A stretch of 16,875 nucleotides of DNA from JBFFSQ01 sp041572275 (GTDB taxonomy: Bacteria > Pseudomonadota > Gammaproteobacteria > SZUA-229): NCBI GenBank assembly GCA_041572275.1, contig JBFFSQ010000048.1, positions 1-16,875 of the forward strand, given 5' to 3'. The first letter of the stretch is position 1, and every line of letters begins with the position of its first letter. Shown here piece after piece: positions 7,361-14,161 of the stretch. A model generated the notes under the pieces. That model searched no databases. It was not told the origin of the DNA and worked only from the letters and a program-made list of their open reading frames with translations. The translations under genes were made by a program, and so were the position numbers.

Positions 7361-8671
7361 ATGTTAAGTATTTCACAACTGAAGCAGGAAAATTTCGTCA
7401 CCGAATTGCTCAATAGCTATTCGAACCCGGTGCTGTTACTGGATCGAAATTATTTGATCATTGCAACGAATGAGGCTTACCAGCAGCAGTATGGCTATCT
7501 GCCAGATGGCGATCCAAAGCACTGTTATGAAATATCACACCGTTATAAGCAACCCTGTGATCTGGCGGGAGAAAGCTGCCCACTAAAACTGTGTCTTGAT
7601 AGTAATTCACCGCAGCGCTCTTTACATGTTCATCACACAGAAATGGGCGAAGAGCATGTGGATGTTGAATTAACGCCCATTCATGATGAACAGGGTGAAA
7701 TCCGCTATTTCATGGAATCGATGACCTCGGTTAAATGTGCTAGCACCAGTCCACAGGCCGTCGGGTTGGTGGGACGCTCTATGGCTTTTAATGCTGTGAT
7801 CGAGATGATCCAGCGTGTTGCCTGCAGTGATGTGAGTGTGCTGTTACAGGGTGAGTCTGGAACAGGCAAGGAGTTGGTTGCTGAGGCCCTACACCGTTCC
7901 AGCAACAGAGCCAAAGGACCCTTTGTGCCGGTAGACTGTTCAGGATTACCGGAAACCCTGTTTGAGAGTGAATTTTTTGGGCATGAAAAAGGTGCATTCA
8001 CCGGTGCACTGAGTCGCAAGACAGGGCTGGTGGAAGCCGCTAATGGTGGTACCTTATTTATCGATGAGACCGGTGATATCCCACTGAATTTACAAACAAA
8101 ATTGCTGCGCTTGATCGAAACTGGAAGTTATCGGCGAGTTGGAGGGGTGGAGCCTCTGAAAGCCAACTTTAGATTGGTATCGGCGACTCACCGCAATTTG
8201 CGTGAGATGGTGGAAAAAGGGGAATTTCGGCGGGATCTGTATTATCGAATCAGTGCTTTCCCTCTGCACCTGCCGGCATTACGGGATCGTCTGGAGGATT
8301 TGCCATTACTGGTTGATTCATTGCTGAAGCGTTTTTATCCTGAAATTACCATGCGAATGAGTGATGAAGCACTGGAATGCCTGCAGCACTATAGTTTTCC
8401 AGGCAATATCCGAGAATTGAGTAATATTGTGCAACGAGCCGCATTGATGAGCGACGGTGAGGTGATTCGCGCTGAACATTTACCAAAGGAATGTAGACGT
8501 GATGCAGTGAATCGAGACAAAACCTGTTTCACTGAGTTGATCAGTCTGAAAGAGTTAGAACGGCGCTATCTGCAGTGGGCTTCTATGCACTGCGTTAATA
8601 AAGCTGAGTTGGCACAAAAGCTGGGAGTTAGTGAGCGGACACTATATAGAAAGCTTGAGCAGCTGGACTGA
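7361..8671 (+). CDS. Sigma54-dependent transcriptional activator with PAS sensor domain
   Basis: This is an NtrC-family enhancer-binding activator. Counting from ATG 7361 (436 aa), the domains are a PAS domain (about 15-125), an AAA+ domain with Walker A GESGTGKE (164-171), the sigma54-contacting GAFTGA loop (211-216), Walker B TLFIDE (231-236) and the PGNIREL motif, then a Fis-type helix-turn-helix (KAELAQKLGVSERTLYRKL). There is no receiver domain, so control is probably through the PAS domain, which holds C55, C66, C73 and C78. An in-frame TTG at 7298 would add 21 residues encoded by the TGTCA repeats. I prefer 7361 because that extension begins CHLCHDCHD purely from the repeat, and the PAS fold needs nothing before it. 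No good ribosome site is visible for any candidate start. The divergent sqr is the likely target. Confidence 0.9.
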   Translation: MLSISQLKQENFVTELLNSYSNPVLLLDRNYLIIATNEAYQQQYGYLPDGDPKHCYEISHRYKQPCDLAGESCPLKLCLDSNSPQRSLHVHHTEMGEEHVDVELTPIHDEQGEIRYFMESMTSVKCASTSPQAVGLVGRSMAFNAVIEMIQRVACSDVSVLLQGESGTGKELVAEALHRSSNRAKGPFVPVDCSGLPETLFESEFFGHEKGAFTGALSRKTGLVEAANGGTLFIDETGDIPLNLQTKLLRLIETGSYRRVGGVEPLKANFRLVSATHRNLREMVEKGEFRRDLYYRISAFPLHLPALRDRLEDLPLLVDSLLKRFYPEITMRMSDEALECLQHYSFPGNIRELSNIVQRAALMSDGEVIRAEHLPKECRRDAVNRDKTCFTELISLKELERRYLQWASMHCVNKAELAQKLGVSERTLYRKLEQLD

Positions 8672-8696
8672 TGCATTTCGATGGCATGATCAGCCT

Positions 8697-8720
8697 CAGC
8701 CACTTGTTGAAGTGTGGCTG
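8697..8720 (+). terminator. Possible terminator hairpin after the sigma54 activator gene
   Basis: CAGCCAC and GTGGCTG pair as a 7-bp GC-rich stem around a 10-nt loop, 26 nt after the stop codon. The following sequence, CTTTCAAC, is only weakly T-rich, so termination efficiency is doubtful. Confidence 0.45.
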
Positions 8721-8770
8721 CTTTCAACTATCACAAATGTTGTTTTGACGATCGATCTAGCTTGTCATGT

Positions 8771-9259
8771 CTAGTGAATGTTGACGTTCGGATTGGAGAT
8801 GCCATTTTTGATTTCATCGGCTGTAGCATCACGTACGGATAGTACTCTGACGGAGAATTTTGCAGTTTTACCCGCTAGCGGGTGATTACCATCAATGGTC
8901 AATTTTCCATCTTCGATTTTTGAGACCACAAATGTCTTGGTTTCACCATCCTCATTGGCCATTTCAACCTGTGCACCCACCTGACGAAACTGCGGTGGGA
9001 CATTGTCAATATCGTCGGTGAATAACAGGTTGGGGTCATGCTCGCCAAAGCCTTCATGTGGAGGGACGTCGACTTCGATTCTATCGCCTGTTCGGCAGCC
9101 TTCCAGTGCACGTTCAACGCGTTCAATTAGCCCCATGCTACTGGCACCGTGGACATAATTAACGGGCAGATCGACCTGTTCGATGATATTGCCATCATCA
9201 TCAGCGATGCTATAGGTAAACTGAACGGCTTTGTTACGTGTAATGCGTTGATCTGACAT
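8771..9259 (-). CDS. FKBP-type peptidyl-prolyl cis-trans isomerase, SlyD-like
   Basis: A SlyD-class prolyl isomerase and chaperone, likely cytoplasmic. The FKBP domain is split by the insert-in-flap chaperone domain: FKBP start at 1-70 with VNYVHGASSMGLIERVERAL and VPPHEGFGEHDP (66-76), insert at about 75-122, then the closing FKBP strand NHPLAGKTAKFSVRVLSVR (125-143). The ending DATADEIKNG is typical of the SlyD family. The His/Cys-rich metal-binding tail of E. coli SlyD is absent. I choose the ATG at 9259 (162 aa). The in-frame ATG at 9298 would add 13 residues but sits directly on a TATAAT -10 box, so it should lie upstream of the transcript. It is transcribed away from the S24-domain gene. 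Confidence 0.88.
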   Translation of the reverse strand: MSDQRITRNKAVQFTYSIADDDGNIIEQVDLPVNYVHGASSMGLIERVERALEGCRTGDRIEVDVPPHEGFGEHDPNLLFTDDIDNVPPQFRQVGAQVEMANEDGETKTFVVSKIEDGKLTIDGNHPLAGKTAKFSVRVLSVRDATADEIKNGISNPNVNIH

Positions 9260-9298
9260 GTTGTAAGTGCTTGTAAATTCAATAAATGTTGGCCGCAT

Positions 9299-9327
9299 AT
9301 TATACAGGATATGAGCCGTTCGGTCAC
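9299..9327 (-). promoter_or_regulatory. Sigma70-type promoter of the FKBP gene
   Basis: On the minus strand, GTGACC (-35, four of six matches to TTGACA) and a perfect TATAAT (-10) are 17 bp apart. Transcription would begin near 9292, about 30 nt before the chosen ATG at 9259. The inverted repeat TCACTCTAGTGA (9324-9335) overlaps the -35 box and may be an operator. Confidence 0.6.
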
Positions 9328-9344
9328 TCTAGTGAAACAGTCTG

Positions 9345-9356
9345 AGGTCATGACCT
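9345..9356. promoter_or_regulatory. Perfect palindrome AGGTCATGACCT, candidate operator
   Basis: A 12-bp perfect dyad lies between the two divergent genes, just upstream of the -35 region of the FKBP promoter. A second, looser dyad (AATCAT, 6-nt loop, ATGATT) lies at 9375-9392. No cognate regulator can be named. Confidence 0.3.
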
Positions 9357-9433
9357 TAGAATATATTCCTTATAAATCATGAGTTTATGATTATTGGTCG
9401 GGGAAAATAAATTCAAACAACGGCCTGAAGAGG

Positions 9434-9462
9434 TTAATGCCTATACAATCATCATGTATAAT
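9434..9462 (+). promoter_or_regulatory. Possible sigma70-type promoter of the S24-domain gene
   Basis: A perfect TATAAT (9457-9462) lies 17 bp after TTAATG, a weak -35. It sits 32 nt before the ATG at 9495 and faces the gene. The call rests mainly on the -10 box. Confidence 0.4.
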
Positions 9463-9494
9463 GAACCGCTTATAAGTTATTCGAGGTCTCCAAA

Positions 9495-9806
9495 ATGGAA
9501 GCGTCATCCTGTAGTAAAGCCGAACCCTTTGCCTTGCAAGTACTGGGCGATAGTATGCAGCCTGAATTTATGGATGGGGTTGTAATTGTTGTTGATCCGG
9601 AAGGTGTCGTTAGGGACGGCTGTTACGTGGTGGCCTGGCATAATGAGGAATATACCTTCCGTCAGTATCGTTGTCATGATGACAAGCATTATCTGGTACC
9701 TCTGAATGATCTGTATGAAACAGAAGAGTTTGCGGGTCTGGAAAATATCAAAGGCGTGGTCATTCAGCAAGCGGGTAAGCGTCGCAAGGACCGCCGATTC
9801 TACTAA
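9495..9806 (+). CDS. Stand-alone LexA/UmuD-like S24 peptidase-domain protein
   Basis: The 103-residue protein consists almost entirely of the C-terminal peptidase domain of LexA-type repressors, with no DNA-binding domain. LGDSMQPEFMDG (17-28) holds the nucleophile Ser at S20. The region that carries the catalytic Lys in LexA (VTVKRL) reads YTFRQY here, with Arg at R56, so the usual Ser-Lys dyad is altered. No signal peptide is seen. The basic tail KRRKDRR is distinctive. The start ATG 9495 has GAGG about 8 nt upstream. The protein may be a peptide-binding or regulatory relic of the fold rather than an active protease. It converges with the radical SAM gene. The fold call is firm but the function is open. 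Confidence 0.82.
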   Translation: MEASSCSKAEPFALQVLGDSMQPEFMDGVVIVVDPEGVVRDGCYVVAWHNEEYTFRQYRCHDDKHYLVPLNDLYETEEFAGLENIKGVVIQQAGKRRKDRRFY

Positions 9807-9837
9807 CGGCTTGTCAATCCAGGCCTGTATTACAGGG

Positions 9838-11574
9838 CTAAAGTGGTGATTTTACGGCCTTGATTCCCATTAGTCGTTTGGTCATGTATAGGCGCATAGC
9901 TGCGTCTTCTGTAATGACATGGAATAAATGATGAGGACCAGTGGATGAAGCGATGATTTCATCCAGATCGTTTTTCACTTCTCGGTAATAGTCGAGTAGT
10001 CGTGTATCAAACTGATACAGGGCCTTGCTCAATGGGTCTTTTGCATGACGCTTACGGATGGTTTCCAGTCCCTCTTCATAGACATCACCCAGACACATAT
10101 GCACAGCAGAAAATAGTGTGACCCAGCCGTTAAACCAGAACATCAGGTCGGTGTCGAAATATTCACCTTCGGGTGGACCGCTGCTTAAGACTTGCTGTAG
10201 CAATTCCTTTTCTTTCACGGTTTCTCGTTCATCCATCATTGAGGCCCGGCCATAGGCATCAATGGTTGAACTGGTCAGCATGATCGGGCTGTTAGGGTAG
10301 CGGCTAAGGATGAAACTGGCATCCTTAATCAGCTGCCCCTTCTCATCCGGAGTCTGAGGGTTTTGTTTCAGGCGTGGTGAGGGTGTTGATGAGAGTATCT
10401 GGATCTGGTGACCACGACGACCTAGTTCACTGGCCAGGCGTGCAAATACACCTTTCCTGAACAGGTCCATGGAAAAGTTCAGCGTATGTTGTTTATGTAA
10501 CAGGCAGAGTTGTATGTCATCAGCATAGCGCGGTGCTGTCTCAACAATGTTGGCAATTTTGCATACGGGTATACGTTCTTTGAGCTGTCCTTTCTTGTCG
10601 ACTACGACTTCCTGATGGAATTCATCGAAGCTAATTTGCAGTATGATTTTAGCTTTAGGCCAGTGGGGTGGGCGCCTGCGAATGGCTTGAACCATAGCTG
10701 CCAGAGTGTTATTTGCTATGTCGCGGCTATCGGCAAAGTCACCATTAAGCAGGATGGCAAAGGTGCGTACATGACGCATATGGCTGATGGCCTGATAAAA
10801 AAAATCGAGGTGATTGCTTAGATCACCGCCGGTAAAGAGCAGGTTTTCTGTCAGGCTATCCACCATGTCGTAGAGCTCAGAGGGTTCCCGTGTGTCTTTC
10901 ATGAGCGGTCGCCAGATAAACATACAATGACGGCAGGTTTGTGGGCAGGACATGTAGGGAATCACACCGAGCTTGGCAAATGGCTTGAGTGGCTCTGTGT
11001 CAGCTATGCTATCGACCAGTTGCAGGCGTTCACGATCGATGGTTCCTAGCATGTTGCGGTAACGATCACGCTCTTCCTGTGCCAGGTCGCGGTAGGCAAT
11101 CGAATAAGTCTGGGTGAATAAGCCCAGTGATTGCCATATGTTTGCGATTTCATCACAGAGGCTATCAGGGTCCTGCTGATGCTCGGCCAGTAATTGGAAT
11201 AGTTGTTGTTGCTGGCGTTGAGGTTCTCCGCTGTAATTGAGCCAGTACTGTATATAGGCCTGAACAAAGTCTTCGGTGGTTGATGATTGCAGCAGTAGCT
11301 GCATTAAAAAAGCCTGCGGGCCACGACCGAAAGCGGCTAATACCTCGGTCCGGTAATCGAGATGAACATTGTGCTGTAACCAGTGCAGGGCATAGACATA
11401 ACTCATCAGGAAGCTGAGTTGCTCAGCATTAGTATGCTGCTTTAGCAGTGTCTGCATGTCACCACTGCTCATACGGTTTATTTCCAATTTAAATCGTTGC
11501 CGCATGGATGACAGGAATACCTGTCTGATTTCATCTGTGTTTTGTATATCTAAGGATTGGCTAACAGCAGACAT
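9838..11574 (-). CDS. Radical SAM protein with long helical N-terminal domain, end of dsr-linked operon
   Basis: A 578-residue cytoplasmic protein. The radical SAM cluster motif is CPQTCRHC, with C210, C214 and C217 as the CxxxCxxC ligands of the [4Fe-4S] that cleaves S-adenosylmethionine. FTGGDLSNH (247-255) matches the GG-type SAM-binding motif, and QISFDEFH (313-320) lies on the expected barrel strand. Residues 1-195 are a Gln-rich, predicted helical domain unlike common radical SAM partners, and about 440-578 form another non-core region. No auxiliary Cys cluster such as SPASM is seen. The rhodanese gene ends 6 nt upstream. In Allochromatium vinosum the gene after dsrR is dsrS, of unknown function. 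This gene is at the end of an equivalent run, but I cannot confirm homology to DsrS. Confidence 0.85.
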   Translation of the reverse strand: MSAVSQSLDIQNTDEIRQVFLSSMRQRFKLEINRMSSGDMQTLLKQHTNAEQLSFLMSYVYALHWLQHNVHLDYRTEVLAAFGRGPQAFLMQLLLQSSTTEDFVQAYIQYWLNYSGEPQRQQQQLFQLLAEHQQDPDSLCDEIANIWQSLGLFTQTYSIAYRDLAQEERDRYRNMLGTIDRERLQLVDSIADTEPLKPFAKLGVIPYMSCPQTCRHCMFIWRPLMKDTREPSELYDMVDSLTENLLFTGGDLSNHLDFFYQAISHMRHVRTFAILLNGDFADSRDIANNTLAAMVQAIRRRPPHWPKAKIILQISFDEFHQEVVVDKKGQLKERIPVCKIANIVETAPRYADDIQLCLLHKQHTLNFSMDLFRKGVFARLASELGRRGHQIQILSSTPSPRLKQNPQTPDEKGQLIKDASFILSRYPNSPIMLTSSTIDAYGRASMMDERETVKEKELLQQVLSSGPPEGEYFDTDLMFWFNGWVTLFSAVHMCLGDVYEEGLETIRKRHAKDPLSKALYQFDTRLLDYYREVKNDLDEIIASSTGPHHLFHVITEDAAMRLYMTKRLMGIKAVKSPL

Positions 11575-11580
11575 AACAGC

Positions 11581-12048
11581 TTAGTTTTGCGGTTTTAGTT
11601 GGTCTGGACGGGGGCCTTTACTGAAATATTCATCAGCTGCGTCTTCATCCACTTCATTGCCATCACCGTTATACAATGGTAGTTCATATTCAAACCAGCC
11701 GCGGAGGCCAGTTTTAAGGGATGTGACATTTTTGAATCCCATTATCTGCATCGTTAGTGCGGCCAGGGCACTGCGATTACCTGAGCGGCAGATGATTACT
11801 ATTTCTTTATCGTGGCCAGCCGCAAGAGCAGGAACAGTATCTTCATAATCCCAGCTACAGGCGGCTTCAAGAATGCCGCGAGGTACATTGATGGAATTCT
11901 GAATATGAACGGTTGCGTATTCATTGGGTTCGGTAATATCAATAAGAAGCACATCGTCATTTTCCGCTAAGCGCTCTTCAAGGTCCCAGGGAAATTTCTC
12001 TTTTATGTGTGGCAGGCTTTCTTCTATCAAGTCCTTAAATGTTTTCAT
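11581..12048 (-). CDS. Rhodanese-domain sulfurtransferase
   Basis: A single-domain rhodanese of 155 aa, expected to carry sulfur as a cysteine persulfide in the cytoplasm. The active-site loop is CRSGNRS with C87 as the persulfide-forming residue. LLIDITEPNEYATVHIQNSINVP is the usual N-terminal rhodanese strand-loop region (34-56), and GFKNVTSLKTGLRGWFE (104-120) is the usual C-terminal part. The last 30 residues form an acidic, unstructured tail. There is no signal peptide. It lies between the response regulator and the radical SAM gene, 6 nt from the latter, so the two are almost certainly co-translated. Rhodanese proteins are common in sulfur oxidisers as carriers that feed sulfur to TusA/DsrEFH, but this partner is inferred. 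Confidence 0.9.
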   Translation of the reverse strand: MKTFKDLIEESLPHIKEKFPWDLEERLAENDDVLLIDITEPNEYATVHIQNSINVPRGILEAACSWDYEDTVPALAAGHDKEIVIICRSGNRSALAALTMQIMGFKNVTSLKTGLRGWFEYELPLYNGDGNEVDEDAADEYFSKGPRPDQLKPQN

Positions 12049-12083
12049 CTTTGATCTACCGCTACAGTAAAGGGTGAATAGTA

Positions 12084-12749
12084 TCAGGATTCTCGACTTT
12101 TCTGGCGAAGCCCTTGTTCCACGGCAATCACAGCCGCTTCAACGCGTGAATGCACTTCGAGTTTACGCAATATGGCTTTGACATGCAGTTTGACTGTACC
12201 GTCTGAAATACCAAGATTGCGTGCGATAACCTTATTGCTTTGACCATCAGCCAACAGGCAAAGGATTTCGAGTTCCCGGGGTGTCAGTTCAGAGAACGGG
12301 CTATCCTTCGCTGCCGGTTCTTCACCGGGGTCACCCTGTACCATTCTTGCCAATACATCGGTTAAACCCTGGGCAACCACATTCTTGCCCTTTTCAATAT
12401 CACGCAGGGCGCCAACTAGCTCATCGGGTTCCATGTCTTTAAGTAAATATCCCTGGGCTCCATTACGTAAGGCTTCGACCAGGTCCTGTTCATCATTACT
12501 GGTGGTTAACATCACTACAGGTATTTTGAGTTCAATTTCCTTGACTGCCTGCAAAACGTCCAGGCCACTCATATCCGGCATGCGCAGATCGAGCAAAATA
12601 ATATCCGGTTGCAGTTGCTGGGCCAGTGTCAGACCTTCACTGCCTTCAGCAACGGCTGCAATGACTTCTATCCCCCGTTGCTCCAGTAGACCTTGAAGGC
12701 CAACACGGAATAAAGCATGGTCATCAATTATTAATACTCGCATGCTCAT
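12084..12749 (-). CDS. NarL/FixJ-family response regulator
   Basis: A 221-residue DNA-binding response regulator. The receiver domain (1-120) has the acidic pair D9/D10, the phosphorylation site D54 in LLDLRMPDMSG, T82 or T83, and K104 in YLLKD. The C-terminal LuxR-type helix-turn-helix (about 150-215) carries LTPRELEILCLLADGQSNK and DGTVKLHVKAILRKL. Its ATG overlaps the stop of the upstream histidine kinase gene by 4 nt, so the two form a cognate pair. Similarity to NarL/NarP is clear in domain form but does not prove control by nitrate. M3 at 12743 is an alternative start. Confidence 0.93.
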   Translation of the reverse strand: MSMRVLIIDDHALFRVGLQGLLEQRGIEVIAAVAEGSEGLTLAQQLQPDIILLDLRMPDMSGLDVLQAVKEIELKIPVVMLTTSNDEQDLVEALRNGAQGYLLKDMEPDELVGALRDIEKGKNVVAQGLTDVLARMVQGDPGEEPAAKDSPFSELTPRELEILCLLADGQSNKVIARNLGISDGTVKLHVKAILRKLEVHSRVEAAVIAVEQGLRQKSRES

Positions 12750-14146
12750 CTACTAATTCCCGAAAGTCGTTGTAGCGGATCATTTTTAGATTCGTTGTTG
12801 AAAGTAAACTGTAGTTCGATACGTGTACCTTCTTCCAGATCGCTTTCAATTCTGAGCTTTCCTCCCAGGTGCGCCGCTCGCTCCTGCATAATGGTCAAGC
12901 CCAGATGTTTACCCGGATGGTCACTGGATGAAGGTGTTTCAAAACCGACGCCATCATTTTCAATTAAGATATGATGATTACCAGTTTCATTGCATCGGAA
13001 CATCACACGAACGTTGTTTGCGCCACTGTGTTTTCTAATGTTGTTCATGGCTTCCTGAACAATTCTGAAAATATGCATTTCCATATTGGGCGGCAAGTCT
13101 GAATTATGCCATTCTTTCTGAAACAGTACATGCATACCGGTTTCCTTGCGGAAACGTGAAATGAGTTTTTCGATAGCAGGTATCAGTCCCTGTTTATTGA
13201 TTGGAGTACGGCAATGTGCGATCAACTCACGTAAATCGGAATAGGCTTCATCCAGGCTGTTCTCTACCTGCTCGATACCGCGGATGGCCTTGAATTCACT
13301 GTTAGGTTGCAGCGTTTCATCAAGAACCCTGACCTGGAAACGCAAGCTGGCTAGAGTTTGGGCCAGGGAATCATGCAATTCATTCGCAATTAGACTGCGC
13401 TCCTGCATAATAATCATTCGTTTGGATTCCTGGTCAAGTCGGGCTTTTTCTATGGCCATGCTTAAATGTTTACCCAGGATAACCAGCAATTCCTCAAAGT
13501 GAATGGGACTCTTGAAGGTTTTTGTTGACGAGTCGACTGCCAGCACGCCGAGGATTTTGCCCTGATAGTGTAGTGGAATTAAATAGCATTGTTTTTGTCC
13601 TGACTGGCAGAGTAGGGCAGAGGTTAGTTGCTCATCATTATTGATGATTTTGTGTTTTGTGAATAAGGCGTTGAGTCGGCTGTCCATGGTGATGACATGG
13701 TGGTTTTTTAACAGTTCTGGACTCAGGCCGGTGCTGGCAACATATTCCAGCAGGTTAGTGTCTGTTATCAACCAGATCGATACGCTTTTTGCATCAATAG
13801 CGGTATATACCGCGTCACAGAAACGATTAAGTAGTTCACTCAGGTCACGGCAGGTATTGATACTGGCCGCGACATCATAGAGGATATTCTGCTTTCGGTT
13901 ACGTTGATAGGCTTCTTCATTTTGAAGATTCTGATTTCGAGTAGCAATAATGACCACCAGAAAAAATGCACTAACCAGCAATAAACTGTGAATGATAATG
14001 GCAATGGGCTGCTGTGCATCGGCATTGAGTAGCCAGTAGCTACTCAGGCCCAATGCACTCAATAGCACAAACAAGACGGAAATACAGTTAATCAGACGTC
14101 TTGATGAGGCATCTGTTTTAGCAGCTTGTAGTATCTTTTCAGGCAT
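12746..14146 (-). CDS. NarX-like sensor histidine kinase with GAF domain and no periplasmic sensor
   Basis: A 466-residue membrane histidine kinase of the HisKA_3 type. Two transmembrane helices (about 18-40 and 47-69) are separated by only a few residues (NADAQQP), so the periplasmic nitrate-binding domain and P-box of NarX are missing. A cytoplasmic GAF-like domain follows (about 85-235), containing C100, C110, C180 and C187. The phosphoacceptor is H258 in ANELHDSLAQTL. The catalytic domain shows the N-box around NN 368-369, the G1 motif ENDGVGF (396-402), and HLGLTIMQERA. It starts 15 nt after dsrR and overlaps the response regulator gene. The signal is probably cytoplasmic or membrane redox state, by inference from the domain layout. 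Confidence 0.9.
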   Translation of the reverse strand: MPEKILQAAKTDASSRRLINCISVLFVLLSALGLSSYWLLNADAQQPIAIIIHSLLLVSAFFLVVIIATRNQNLQNEEAYQRNRKQNILYDVAASINTCRDLSELLNRFCDAVYTAIDAKSVSIWLITDTNLLEYVASTGLSPELLKNHHVITMDSRLNALFTKHKIINNDEQLTSALLCQSGQKQCYLIPLHYQGKILGVLAVDSSTKTFKSPIHFEELLVILGKHLSMAIEKARLDQESKRMIIMQERSLIANELHDSLAQTLASLRFQVRVLDETLQPNSEFKAIRGIEQVENSLDEAYSDLRELIAHCRTPINKQGLIPAIEKLISRFRKETGMHVLFQKEWHNSDLPPNMEMHIFRIVQEAMNNIRKHSGANNVRVMFRCNETGNHHILIENDGVGFETPSSSDHPGKHLGLTIMQERAAHLGGKLRIESDLEEGTRIELQFTFNNESKNDPLQRLSGISR

Positions 14147-14161
14147 AGCTAATGAGATAGT

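Noticed and set aside
9260..9298. Longer FKBP protein starting at ATG 9298
   Set aside because: That ATG abuts the TATAAT -10 box of the gene's own promoter, so it should lie outside the mRNA, and the extra 13 residues do not resemble the family N-terminus.
9818..9840. GCCTGTATTACAGG dyad between the convergent S24 and radical SAM genes as a bidirectional terminator
   Set aside because: The stem is short with a one-base centre and has no T tract on either side.
12746..14146. Naming the kinase NarX and the regulator NarL
   Set aside because: The family type is right, but the nitrate-sensing periplasmic domain is missing and the genes belong to a dsr-linked operon, so the names would imply an unsupported function.
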